Part shown: in pieces, positions 10,086-21,881 of the stretch
How positions within the stretch are numbered: position 1 is the stretch's first letter
Layout of the letters: each line of letters begins with the position of its first letter
Assembly (NCBI GenBank): GCA_002104905.1
Contig: MCFE01000242.1
Span: forward strand, 53,647-117,646
Direction of reading: 5' to 3'
Source: Basidiobolus meristosporus CBS 931.73
Lineage: Eukaryota > Basidiobolomycota > Basidiobolomycetes > Basidiobolales > Basidiobolaceae
DNA length: 64,000 bases
Position numbers and translations under genes: made by a program
The notes under the pieces: model-generated
Told to the model about the DNA's origin: nothing
The model's database searches: none
What the model saw: only the letters and a program-made list of their open reading frames with translations

Positions 10086-13000
10086 ATGGATAATGCTTAT
10101 GAACTACCCTTTCGGGCGGACATCTCTGAGGTCGAACTTTCTAAATCGGTATTGTATTTACGTGTTTATTTTGCTCCTACCGCCTTCAATATGTACTCTG
10201 CACCGAATGATCCAGCTAATCGACATCCTGGCTTTCAATTTAGCCCAATATAATTGAATTAAGATCCGAAATGTCAAAATCTCGAGAAGAGCAGATAAAG
10301 TTGTGATGCGAATGGCTCAGTTGCCCTTTGATACAAGATCTTCTTATGCGGTTTCTATTGTCTAGCGAAATATTAAAACGACGTAAACCAATGCTAAAAG
10401 AACTATATTATATGATGAATCATTGCGAAGAGACTGATTCCATATTGGAAATCAAACAAGAATTTGATGATGTTGGCGAAGCGGAAATAGATGAGTTCAT
10501 TGCCTCAAAGCACCTCGATAGGTACCATATTCTCAATACGCCTCTTGGTTGTCAGTGTTTTGCTAACTGTCGCTCTGGTCGAAAACGTATATATTTTATT
10601 TGGGACAGTGTATGTTTTGATGTTTTGTTTTTGCCTGTAGATGATGCTGACCCTTTCATGTATTCCAGATTCTTCAATCACCTAGGTTCGCTGAAGAAAA
10701 CGGTAAGTCTTTTCTAGTTAGTACGTCGACTACAGAGATTCTAATCGAAGTACAGAAAACATAGAAGAGGTCCTCACTGAGGGAACGGCCAACGCAAGCG
10801 CACCAACTTTACACGAGCCAGATAGTGTAATAGGTTTATTGAGTCCCACAAAGCATCGAAGTGATTTTAATTCGCGCGTACATTTTTCCAGATCAAACCA
10901 GACGGCCCTGATACCGAAACTACTCCAAACCCAGTACGGATTATCGCCAAGAAGCCACCACAACGCACCATAATGCCAAGTAAAATTCCAAATTACTACT
11001 ATGACTTCAGAGGCAACGCTGTCAAAGCTGTTACCACCGAAGCATGGGAGTTGAACGTACGTAGTCAGCCATTACACAAGCTAATAGAGCGCTCCAACAA
11101 AGTGCTGAGTACGCGAAGCTTCAAGGTATATACACCCGGCTATTTATCTTATGTTACATGCCATACTAATTTACATCGCTTAGGCTGCACGGGAGGAATT
11201 AAAGCAACTTTGGGTGCATCAGAAAGTAGACTCGTTGAAAAAAACGAATCAATGGAGCTTTCGTCAAATCCGGAAACATAAAGCACCGCCTCGAACAAAA
11301 ACCCACTGGGATCATTTATTAGAGGAGATGGTAATGATGGCTTTCTGAAACTAACATTCGAAGATTCCAGCCTAATCCATACCGTTTCAGAGATGGCTCC
11401 GCACTGACTTCAGAGAAGAACGCAAATGGAAGATTGCAATGGCACATCAGATTGGAAAGTGGGTGATGGAATGGCATTCCGCTGAGGATAAAGCAGATGT
11501 TTGCGTTAAAGTAGGCTTGCTTAGTATTCATTTCGATGAAGCAAAGGAGATTGATTTTTTCCAGCGTATTTTGAGAGAGCCTACCGCAAAGGCGAATCCT
11601 GCTTCGGAAGATATCAATATGGAAGACGTTATCAACGAGGAGTATGTTGATAATAACCTAGAGTCAGGGGAACAAACTGCCTTGAACGAAATACAGTATG
11701 TCGCCTTTCCTTACTATGGGTTTTCTGGTGCTAATTATTTTTAGAAGTAGTTATCTATCAGAGGTAGAAGATTTAGTAGAGCATTCTCCTTCACTAGGAG
11801 AGAACGCAGGCAATGTTTTCAAGAGAGACATAGATCCTTTGCTACATTCTGATACTAAGGCCTCGATACCAAAGAGCAAAAAACGCACTTCGTCATTCAT
11901 TGTGGACGAGGGATCTCAAGGCAAACTATTCGATCTTGACCCCACCACTACTATTATCACGATCGCCGAAACTCTCATTGACATCAACACACTTTTCCCT
12001 GACCTTCCTATACTGTATCCCCCACACCCCGACGACGCTAATGCTTATTTAGACATCACGGAGCAGGGATATATTGTTCCGGTCACCAAATTAGTTCATC
12101 ATAAGCCATTTTTGAAAGACAAGCCCGTCTGGAAAAAAGCCAAAACTGCTAACGTAGTGGACATCAAACACTTTCAATATTCACAGGATGAGGATCCTAT
12201 TGTAGGCACACCTCGGGCACCTATCCCGGATGCCTTCTTCCAATGCCAATCGCGTAAGTTTTTGTTTATTCAACCGTCTGTTCGCGAATTCTACTCACCA
12301 TCCACCATCAGCAATTTTCTCATTGAAAAAGATGAGAGAGTCTGTGCTACCAACTATTATCAGTGAGCCAAAGGGGCCTGCTCCTAGCGATTTCTCTTTG
12401 CCTAGTACGTGGTCAGTGGAAGATGATGAGTTGCTGAAAGAGTACTCCCGAAGATACGCATTTAATTGGGATTTAGTGGCGGATTTCTTTAATTGCAAAC
12501 GCAGATCGCCATCGAGAGAATTCCATAGACCCTGGGATTTCTATGTTCGTTGGATCCAAATCGATAAGCAACAGACTGACCTTATTAAACACACCCCGGG
12601 TATACCTGTTGCACAGCGTTTTGATCCAACCAAAGTGGCATCACTAGTGACTCTAAAGGATCCAAAGCAGAAGGGAACTAAATCCGATAATTCGAAGCCG
12701 TTTTATAAGCGTTCGAGTATTGCGGATGCTATCAAAAAGGCGATCAAGAAAAGAGAAGCTGCGCAGAGAACGGTCGCGGGGACTCCTAAGAAGGTTAACC
12801 TCACTGCACATGAAACCCACTCACAATCTCAGGGCGGTGAAGGACGTGTTCTTACACCTGCTGACCTTGGACAGATGAAATATGAAAGAGACAGAAGCTA
12901 CGCGCAGGCTATGTTAGAGCAGAAACAAGCAGCAGTTGCTGCTTATGCTATGCATGGTCATGCCAGACCACTCTTGTCGAGAGTCGGTGCCATGCCAGCT

Positions 13001-14056
13001 AATCATCCCATGACTCCTGCCGGACGTGTTTCCGCCCAAGGAACAGCTACTTCTACGTCCCCAGCACAAGCCTCAAATCCAATTCCTTCAGCTAGCTCAA
13101 CGACACCAAACCCGGTAGCATCTACGGCATCTGTTGCAGCTGCACCGCCTCAATCAAGACCTTCAGTCAATCCTCAATCGCCCCAAACACCCCAAGCATC
13201 TCCCAAACCAAACACTCCGATGGTTAGAATGCCTCCTGGTACTCGCATGAACCAAGAGCAAGTTCAAGCTCTGTTGGCCGCTCGAAACGCTGGTATAATT
13301 AGACCGCACAACACACCTCCCACAGCCGGCTACGCCAAAGTGCGACCAAACGGCAAGCTAGCAGAAGGAAACGCCGCATCACCTGTGACTGCTGCAAATT
13401 CAGCTCTTGCTGCCATTGCCGCACAATATCCACAATTATCGCCTGAAATTGCTCAAAAGCTAGCATTTCAGGCACAACAAGCGCAAATCATCCAGTTATT
13501 GCAACAAAAGCAGGCACAGCAACAAGGGCAGTCTCATCAGATAGCAGCAGATGCACAGGGTAATAGTAGTAATCTGCTTGCTCTAAACCAGGCCCAGGTT
13601 TGTATGGTAAACACTCGGTTGATCAACTAATCTTTCTAATGTACTCTCTTATAGCTGACCCCAGAGTTTTTGGCGACGTTAGAAAAGCAACGCCAACTTC
13701 AGGCGGTGTTAGAGAAAGCTCGCCAACAAACTGCTTTTCAACAAGCACACGCACAAGCTGCACAGGCAGCTCAAGCCGCACGAGCAGCTAAAACTGCTCA
13801 AACGCTTCAAGCCTTGGCTTTAGCTTCTTCGCGAGGTCAAGTTAGTGCAGCAGCGGCCGCTGCAGCCGCAGCTGCCGCCGCCGCCGCGGGGTCTCCAGTG
13901 TTACTTCCTTCCTCCCACTCACCTATACCTGGGAACTCACCACTCGATCAACACCAAGGAATCCCATCAAATCAGCGCAACAGAAGCCCAGCTAAGCCAC
14001 GGAAGCGCCCCAATCAAGGTCAGCAATTACCACCCGGTAACGATGGAAGTAATTAG
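10086..14056 (+). CDS. VID21: NuA4 acetyltransferase scaffold Vid21/Eaf1 (HSA + SANT)
   Basis: This is the platform subunit of the NuA4 histone H4/H2A acetyltransferase in the nucleus. Exons run from 10086 (MDNAYELPFRADISEVELSKS). Clear introns: 10149-10243, 10303-10365, 11126-11183, 11331-11390, 11696-11744, 12254-12311 and 13598-13654; others at about 10600-10880. The HSA domain (about 11230-11510) reads HWDHLLEEM, then RWLRTDFREERKWKIAMAH and KWVMEWH; it should bind actin/Arp4. The SANT domain (about 12400-12550) reads WSVEDDELLKEYSRRYAF, WDLVADFF and SPSREFHRPWDFYVRW. The C-terminal third is low-complexity Pro/Ser/Thr/Gln with a 14-residue Ala run (about 13846-13890) and long Gln/Ala helices. 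I could not resolve the exon joins between about 10530 and 10770: a gtatgt/gtaagt pair and a gtacca/gttcgc pair both keep the frame. A short intron at about 11512-11565 is also possible. Confidence 0.88.
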
Positions 14057-14737
14057 CGTATTTGAGCAGCCATTTTTAGATGGGTTTTTATATATATATT
14101 CCACACGTCGAAAGGATCCCCTTGTTTTATGAAGTATATTATATGTCCCCTGTAGCTCTAATCTTTTCGTGGTTCTTCCAGCATTGTCGCACGACCTTCT
14201 TGTATAGTTTCTTTCTCTTTCTATGGACCGGCTTGGGAGATTCAATTCTCCGGCCTATTTAGTTTTTGGACTCAGTAAACATCGTAAATCATCACCATGC
14301 TCTATCTGATGATCTCTCCCTTGATGCTGGGGATGCATCTTTATCTGAAGTCATTATGCTTACTGTCTATCATCGAACTCTGGGTATAATCACAAGCATC
14401 TACACCCATTAAGCATGGCTTGATACGTCATTAAGTGAACTATGTTCTGTAATGCCTGATGACCTACTGGCAGGTCAAGGATCAATATTTACTGGAGGTG
14501 ATTTTTACTGGCAATGGTAGGTGATAAAAAAGGGATTCCATATTGGTTTTTTGCAGCGCAAGAATTGATCTCCATGATTCTTCAATTGTCATCCAGAATC
14601 GATTGTGTGCTATGGATGCGGGGGATTGCGAACTTTTAATCGATATGCATCATAGTATTCCAGTCAGTATAATTGCTAAGCCGACCCCCTTGTTTGTGGA
14701 GTTGGAACAATGATGACAAAGCCTATAAATATGCTCC
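14057..14737. other. Intergenic, upstream of SH3 gene
   Basis: AT-rich with no supported frame. It ends in the TATA box described next. Confidence 0.5.
14724..14731 (+). promoter_or_regulatory. TATA box of the SH3 gene
   Basis: TATAAATA lies only about 7 nt from the first ATG (14738), so transcription probably begins past that ATG. This argues for a start at 14789 or 14828. Confidence 0.5.
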
Positions 14738-15229
14738 ATGGATCATTACTACCAAACATATCTTCGTCCGCTAAACACCTATTTCCACATGTTCCGATGT
14801 TGTCTGAGACCAAAGAGATATTCGCGTATGACCAACGAAAAGCCCACCGACACGCGTAGCTTTATTTCCTCCATGAATGTTTATTCAAGTCGAGTAGTAT
14901 CCGTTGTCGAGGCAGTAAGTGATTACCATGGTGACGAAAAGCACCAAGACACTTTGGATTTCGGACGTGGGGACATCATCCATGTGATTGAGATGAAGGA
15001 GGATTACTTTGTGGGGTTCTTGCAAACCGACCCGCATAAGAACTTGGGTAGATTTCCGGCAAATCTGTGTAAAGTGCATAAATCCTGGTTAAAGGAAAAA
15101 TGGGTTGAATCCAATCCGACTGTGGTCTCCGCTCAGGACATGCCAACCTACAATACCCGTCATATCATCACCGAAAAGTCCCCAACGTACGCGATGAGTG
15201 CACCTACTTATGTGAACATCATTATTTAA
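14738..15229 (+). CDS. Small SH3-domain protein
   Basis: A single exon of at most 163 residues. A full SH3 domain occupies about residues 52-113: VVEAVSDYHGDEKHQDTL (ALYDY-like RT loop), LDFGRGDIIHVIE, DYFVGFL in place of the usual WWxG, and the closing GRFPANLCKV (G-x-F-P-x-N-Y/L-V). SH3 domains bind Pro-rich peptides; the acidic RT loop is intact. The WW pair is replaced by DYF, which may change ligand choice. The C-tail is short and Thr/Tyr-rich. Given the TATA position, translation likely starts at MFRCCLRP (14789) or MTNEK (14828). In the first case the N-terminal Cys-Cys could be lipidated; that is inference. Confidence 0.7.
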   Translation: MDHYYQTYLRPLNTYFHMFRCCLRPKRYSRMTNEKPTDTRSFISSMNVYSSRVVSVVEAVSDYHGDEKHQDTLDFGRGDIIHVIEMKEDYFVGFLQTDPHKNLGRFPANLCKVHKSWLKEKWVESNPTVVSAQDMPTYNTRHIITEKSPTYAMSAPTYVNIII

Positions 15230-15588
15230 TGTCGATCTGTTCATTATTTGCCTGCGTGTTTATTGTCCCTATTTTATGATTTCTTTAAATAAATCTTTTG
15301 ACCGATACTAACATGTGATTTACCAAACAGACGATATTAACGAGGAAATGAGTTATTTATTAGCCAGGCATTAATAACACCGAGTTATTTACGTTGCTCT
15401 AGAGGTTTGATTTGTTGTCAGTGACTGGACTTCAGGGTATACCCCAAAATTGTCGTCCTCAGAGTGTAAACAAAAATCAAAACAAATCGAATGTCTTGTT
15501 GAGCAATAACCAAGTCGACACACACCGCCGCTTTTAACTCAAGCTAATAAAACACATTGACACTGAACCATCCTCATTGCTTCAACAC
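15230..15588. other. Intergenic between SH3 gene and MPS1
   Basis: AAATAAAT follows the SH3 stop (about 15287). No further feature is seen. Confidence 0.5.
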
Positions 15589-18500
15589 ATGGCTGAACTT
15601 GATGGTGTAAGCACCACTGCTCTACATTTAGCCCAGCTTGGTTACCTGAATAACACTTTCCTAACTTTAGATATTCTCTACTCGAGAAGCGCTCTTTCGT
15701 AAAGACGCTACACCTGAGCAATCGCGAATGAATCCACATAATCCCCCCGAAACCACCTATCACAGCTATGTGAATGACTTCTTCTCAGCGAGAGAGACCA
15801 CCTTAGTGCATTCCAGGGGAGAGACAAAAGCGCCGTTTCTCACCAACGAAGGTGCCATGGCTTCACTATTCGAGGATGATACCGAGCAACCTCCCGAAGT
15901 CTCGGAATTTGTTTTGGACAATATTTTCAAAAAGAAAGAGGACAAGACATCCTCCGTACGGGAGAAACCCATTTTGACTACCTACCCGGAAACCATGGTA
16001 TAGAGTTTAAACTCAGCAGTGCAAGACTGTCTACGTTACTTACTTCTTATCGTAGAGCGGGCTCTTGGATGACATACCAGGGAAAGATCCTATTTTGAAG
16101 CTTAGGAAAATCAGCTTTGACAATTCAGCACCTCCCGCTGAACATTCGATTTTCAGGGAGTCACAGGATAATAACTCAACTCCTGTTCTCAGCCCAACAG
16201 AGGATTCCAGCGACTTATCCTTAGAATTCCAATCCAAGCTATTGCTTGAGGTATGTCCCGTCCATACTTCGAGCCAAATTTTTGTTAACCGTGGAAGCAG
16301 CCTATAGAGGCCACACCCAGCATCTCCAAGACCATCTCTCACTTGTCGGCCATTTCTCTACCTCAGAGTGACACGAAGCGAACCAGCGTCTTGACAATAC
16401 CTGATACCACCGTGTCTACCCCGTCAGATAAGCCCAAGTAAGTCTCTCCCTTGGAGTGTGATGATTCGTGCAAGTATTCTTACGACCGTGTTAAGCGGAT
16501 TGTATGCTAGGCGCACAAGCTCAATAATGAAATGGAAGAGAGCTAGTAGAGTTGGCCTAGGTATGTTCTTCCGTGTGATTAGGATAATATAGGTGTTCAT
16601 ATAAGGTATATTAATCTATATTCTCATTTAGGGCCTCCGAAAAGATTCCGACTGGAAGATGCTCTTAATGAGATGGACGAGGAGCCAGCTGATGAGCAAT
16701 CGAACAACGTGAGAGAGAGCACAAAACCACATCCGTTTAATGATCTTGGTACTGTTATGCAACCATGCTACTACCCGCTGCCCATTTAGACTCACGAAAT
16801 TCACAGCTTTCAACGAGAACAGTGTCCCTCAAGAGAAGGAGCAAATCATACCAAAACCCGGCCTCAGGTCGCCCGAGAGCTCGAACAATGGCCACCATTC
16901 GCCAACTAGAAATGAAGAATACAAACCCGCATCAAAGCCACGTCTGTTGCCTAGACCTTACATGGACAGGGTAAGCATATTGCGATGCTCTGTTGTGAAA
17001 TATGCTTTTAATCAAGCGATCACCAGAACCAAAAGAACGTCAAGAAGGAGTCTAGCCCAGAGCTACTCCCTCGGCCGTCAGAGATCTTACCCAAACCAGC
17101 TGCTCCTGTGCCTAAAGTAAGCAGCTTATAGACATGTCGTCTATCTATCGTTTACTCACATACGCTCCAGCAAAACGTCCGACCACCTGAGGTTGCAGCA
17201 AACCCACCTAAGGATACGATGGAGGAGCCTAAGGCTTCGGAGTTCGAAGAAATCTCTGGCAAGCCTCACCAGGCAGAAGACTCAAATTTACCCAAGTCAG
17301 CCAAGGCTACCAACGAAACAATCCCGTCAGAGCCAGTTGTCAAACCCCCGTCTCCCGAGCTAGGCCCACCTAGCAACATGCCTCCACCGGAATCGCGCAA
17401 CCCACGCAGCATCATTTTGGTAAGTCGCGTGGAATGCATATCTATGGTGCGTTGCTAACAGCATGCCTCAGGTCAACAATCGTCCGTTTACTCGACTCGA
17501 GATTATCGGGCGTGGTGGCAGCAGCAAGGTCTACAAAGTGATGGCCCCCAACAACAAGATTTATGCCCTTAAGAGAGTCACCTTTGATAGCGCCGACAAG
17601 AAAACGATTACTGGATATATCAACGAGATCAAGCTGCTCAACCGACTTTCCAAGAATGAGTGCATCATTAAACTTTACGACTCCGAGGTCAACTACGACA
17701 AAGGATATCTATTGATGGTCTGTTTCTCAACCCCGTCTCGAGGAGCTCAATCGGCGCTAACTCCCTTCTCTAGGTCATGGAGTGTGGGGAAATCGACTTG
17801 GCCCACGTACTACAACGGCAGCAAGGGAAGCCTATCAACTTGAACTTCATACGAATGTATTGGGAGCAGGTTAGTCAACCACCGTTACATGCCATACATC
17901 ACGCTAACGAAGCACCACCAGATGTTGCATGCGGTCCACGCCATTCACGAGGAAAAGATCGTTCACTCCGACCTCAAGCCAGCCAACTTCTTGCTGGTTG
18001 AAGGCTCCTTGAAACTGATTGATTTTGGAATCGCCAAAGCCATCGGCAATGACACGACCCACATTTACCGAGATCAGCAGGTACTTGGCATTCAATGTTC
18101 CAACAAAGCACATCGATTTATTCGGTCGGTACGTTAGATTGGTACGGTGAACTACATGTCGCCAGAAGCGCTTTCAGAAACCGCCGATGGGGCCCGTGTT
18201 ATGAAGGTATTGATGCTAAGGCTTTGGTTTGCCACGAGCACCCACTCACATATCTGCGATGCAGCTTGGTCGAGCGAGTGATGTCTGGTCACTGGGGTGC
18301 ATTCTATATCAGATGATCTATGGGCACACGCCATTCTCGCACCTGAATCTCTACCAGAAACTCAAAGCCATCCCCAGCCCAAAGCACGTCATAGAATTCC
18401 CAGCATACACGGAGGTGGACGACTCCTCGGACCATGAAAGGGTAGTGGTGGACGAGGATTTGCTCTCGGTGATGCGCTGCTGCTTGGAGAGAGACCCTAG

Positions 18501-18781
18501 ACAAAGACTAACCATCCCCGACCTCCTAAACCACCCCTTCATTAGACCTCACACATCCACCGACCAATGCAGCGGCCCTCTGCTGACCGCCGAGGTGATA
18601 GCAACCATCGTCAAACGTACACTGTCGCTCAAGGACCTGAAAGTGAAAATCCACGGCTCCTATTCTCCGTCGTCTGATAGCGAGATGGAGGATATCTCAG
18701 AGGTAAGGCCAGGTTCGCCTCAAGTTGAATGCCCTTCACTAACACGCTCTCCAGATTATTCAACGGGAATTGAAAGTGTAG
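15589..18781 (+). CDS. MPS1: Spindle-checkpoint dual-specificity kinase Mps1/TTK
   Basis: Phosphorylates Knl1/Spc105 and other kinetochore and spindle-pole proteins to launch the spindle checkpoint. About a dozen introns of 50-75 nt lead from MAELDG (15589; first intron 15607-15670) to EIIQRELKV with the stop at 18779-18781, roughly 800-850 residues. The N-terminal two-thirds is low-complexity Ser/Pro/Glu sequence, as usual for Mps1. The kinase domain (about 17480-18550) has the P-loop [11 protein letters not shown], the ALKRV lysine, [14 protein letters not shown] (HSD instead of HRD, the Mps1 signature), [15 protein letters not shown], the activation segment [14 protein letters not shown], and [16 protein letters not shown]. 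Gatekeeper MECGEIDL is as in TTK. The last intron (18703-18754) has no stop in the read-through frame, so retention would give a different, longer C-terminus ending at 18897. Confidence 0.95.
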
Positions 18782-18921
18782 AAGCATCGTCTCCTCCCGC
18801 ATCCACCACACCCTTTTGTACGTCTAGCATATCCCACACCCTGTCTATTGAACTATTTATTGTTGATATACTGTATCATTATCGTCGTTATCGTTAAATT
18901 AAACATCTGAGTGCGAAATGG

Positions 18922-20225
18922 CTATTCCTGCTCCAACATGGGCACATTCTCGACAGCACCGGTAGGGTTGTTTCGGTAGTAAACGAAGTGACCCTGCAGC
19001 TGTGCGGTGCTGATCGCCTTGCCCTTCAATGCTTCGACAAATTGGTCGGCCAGGTCGTACTTCCCTTCGTAGAAGCGCAGGAACAATGTGCGGATTTGGT
19101 GCTCGGTCGCGTTTCCGAGGTATTCCTTGACATCGATTCTTCCCGGGCGGACCAACGCCGAGTCCAGCTTCTCGATGTGGTTGGTGGTCATGAAGACCAC
19201 GCGCTCCTCGGAGGATGCTACTCCGTCCAGGGCGTTCAATAGTCCGCTGAACGTGACCATCGACTGGAAGCCTTGCTGGTCACTCTGCTTTCTCTGGGAG
19301 AAAGCCGCATCGATGTCCTCCAGAAGCAAAAGACTGCGCTCTGGCACGATGCTTAAAAGGTGGTTCAGTCTGTCATCAGTGAGTCCCCTTTCACTCAAGT
19401 TCAGGATGCATATATTGTACTCCAGTTCCCCAGCCAATGCCTGTATGAAACTACTCTTTCCACTACCGGGTGGTCCGTAGAGCAGGTACCCCCTTCTGTA
19501 TGGAATGCCCCTCTCATTGTACCATTTGCCATTGTTGATGAACTCCTTGACATCTTTGACAATTCTCTCCTTAATCCCGGTATCCAACACCACCGAGCTT
19601 AGGGTTCTGCGTTTGCGTGGATTCCCGAAAGGCCTCCACTCCGGGCCCCAGCTTGTGTAAATCACCGTCTTTCCCTCCTGTCTGGACAGTGCGGACTTCT
19701 GCGCCTCCGCCAGCAACTCCGCAAACACGTCTCGGTCTCTGCTCAAGGTGGTTAGCAGCACGGTTTCCCAGGGACTGCCCGTGGTCAGGTCCATCAGTTT
19801 GCCGTCACGTTGACGCTCCACCTAGGGGTTGGTTCGAAAGGGAGCCCGGTTAGACCTGTGACAATTTCTGGAAAAGCAGCGACCTATCCACGAACCTGAA
19901 TCCAAGCCTTCTTGTATTTGAAAAAGTGTTTGCCCGGGCCCGGCACGAACCCGAAGTTGGTGCTGACACTCCCGTTGTCGTGCTGCTTAAAGGAGGTTTC
20001 CACGGCGAGGTGGCGGGTGCGACGTGCGCTCTGGGTCGACATCCAGTGTAAAAACCAGTGGTAACTCTTATCTTTACTGGGTATCTCCAAGGTAACCAAT
20101 AACTGGCGTCGAGCGAATTGAGCACCATACCCAACGCCCTGCTTCAAGAGACCCAGGGCGACACCGACACCGACCAGCCCGGCGCCGGCAGAGAACATGG
20201 GGTTCGAGGCAAACTCTTCAAACAT
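18922..20225 (-). CDS. BCS1: Mitochondrial AAA chaperone Bcs1
   Basis: Translocates folded Rieske protein across the inner membrane so that it can join respiratory complex III. Two exons, 20225-19896 and 19821-18922 (74-nt intron), give 409 residues, close to the animal/fungal norm. The N-terminus ([21 protein letters not shown]) holds the single membrane segment and the internal presequence. The BCS1-N domain follows ([23 protein letters not shown]). The AAA core has Walker [10 protein letters not shown], Walker [13 protein letters not shown], sensor 1 [13 protein letters not shown], arginine-finger region [15 protein letters not shown], and the C-terminal [14 protein letters not shown]. All catalytic residues are intact. 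Tail to tail with MPS1, only 140 bp apart. Confidence 0.96.
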
Positions 20226-20534
20226 ACTTGCTTCCCTCTATCGTACAAGGTGTGTATGGTATCGAAGAGATTATACGAGTGATATGTACGTTCACGAATG
20301 CACCAGTGAATGCATCAGGTGTATCATTTTGTCCGGAATATTGCATGACTTCACTATAAGATGGAAAAATTTTTACTCAATCAATCACTGGTTTATTTAT
20401 TGGGATGGGAGGAATTAATATATCCAAATGCTGGCAGTTCAGTCAACCAGCCGTGTTGAATATGTTTACACGATTATGGTACACAGAAAGGATAAATGGT
20501 GAAGAAACGGCCTTAGTCACAGCACGACACGACA
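20226..20534. other. Intergenic between BCS1 and CWC15
   Basis: BCS1 promoter region and CWC15 3' UTR. No other feature is seen. Confidence 0.4.
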
Positions 20535-21413
20535 CTATCTAATATACTTGCTCATGAACTTCCTGTGGAAATCTGATCTCACCAAGTCATTGACAAAGCG
20601 TCTCTTGGGTTTATCGATGAACCCCTTGGATTGATTTTTGAAGATCACGTCGTCGTCCCATCTGGAGGATGAAGGCGATTAGCATTTCGGGTGGGGGAGG
20701 GTGTTGGCTTTGATGGCAATCCTCCGACTTACCTGCGCTTAACGCTGAAATCCTTGCTTTCACCAAGGTTCAGCAACGGGTTCCCCGTGGCAATTTGCTC
20801 TTGGCGCTTGTTCTCCTCCTCCATAGCGCGCTCTTTTTCCAGTCGCTCCTTCTCCTCTGCTCGTTCCTTCTTGATTTTCTCCAGCTCCCTTAACAGCTCC
20901 GCGGTATCGTCGTCGTCGTCGTCGTCATCGGAACTAACGCGTTGCGCAGAAAAAAAGAGCACGGTTTAGTGATTGATTCGGGAGGGACCGAAAGCCACGA
21001 AGTAGAGGCCACCCACCTGTCTTCGCCGTCCTCCTCACTATCCTCCTCACTCTCCTCGGAGTCGTCCGCGTCCAGGTTCTTCGACTCCTCCAGAAGTTTC
21101 ATCTCTTGTTCGTCCAGGTCTGCCTTTCCCTTGTGACTCTGCTGGCTCTCGAAATGCTCTCTTTCTGCCATGAAGAGTTGCTTACGAAGGTTGATTTTGT
21201 CGATCTCCTCCTGGGTGCCTTGGCCGCTTTGTCTAAAGAAACAACAAACGAGCGTTAGGTATCCGTTGCCGCAGGGGGGGGGTTCCAACTTCGCCATTAC
21301 CTGAACTTCAGCTTGGTGTGGTTGGCGAGATCCCTAGCACTGTAGATCTTAGAGGGTGCGCTGTTGTCTTTCCCGCGAGCGGGATCGAAGGTTGGCCGGG
21401 CTGCGGTTGTCAT
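20535..21413 (-). CDS. CWC15: Spliceosome NTC-associated protein Cwc15
   Basis: Part of the Prp19/NTC-related complex in the active spliceosome. Four exons from [14 protein letters not shown] at 21413 to the stop at 20535. The sequence follows the family closely: an N-terminal TTAARPTF(D/E)[19 protein letters not shown], a middle Glu/Lys coiled coil, two acidic clusters ([13 protein letters not shown] and a poly-Asp run), the helix [25 protein letters not shown], and the conserved C-terminus [14 protein letters not shown] with [17 protein letters not shown]. Introns (about 70-85 nt) were placed by frame. An upstream in-frame extension lacks an ATG and is ignored. Confidence 0.95.
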
Positions 21414-21881
21414 GGTGGTAGTTTGATGGAAGGAGAAGGTGGTATCAGAAGTGAAGGAAAAGAAAGTCAACTGCCACTCAAACAAAGACAATCATATGGA
21501 ATTTATGGGACCGGCTGGGCTGATTGGTCAATACGAAGCACGCAGTTTAAGCACGCAACTAAACGGGATTTTTTCTCAATCAAGCGGGATTTCTTCAGAT
21601 GGATATTTATATTACAGTTTGTGGGGATCAGAGAGTAAGTTGGTAGCCATTTAATACGCGTTCTACTAAACCAGCTTTCTATCCCGTAGAAGATTCAAGG
21701 TACATTTGCCGATTTACAATATATAAGAAAGGGGATGGCAAGGGCGTAATTTATGTTACAACACCTGGTGAGGCAAAGGCTGCGTGGTAAATATAACAAT
21801 AGTTATTCGAGGTACACTTATGTAAGGGTGGGGGATGAATATGCAGGTAATGAAGGGCTGGGCAATCGGTTCACCCATTGA
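21414..21881. other. Intergenic between CWC15 and REG1-like gene
   Basis: CWC15 promoter and the 3' region of the next minus-strand gene. The frames on the plus strand look accidental. Confidence 0.4.

Noticed and set aside
9883-10257. Plus-strand frame of 124 codons resembling a membrane protein
   Set aside because: It overlaps the VID21 first exon and first intron in another frame. The hydrophobicity comes from pyrimidine-rich intron sequence.
10328-10717. Single 129-codon frame as an independent gene
   Set aside because: The first residues are an unspliced intron (10303-10365) and the rest reads as VID21 exons.
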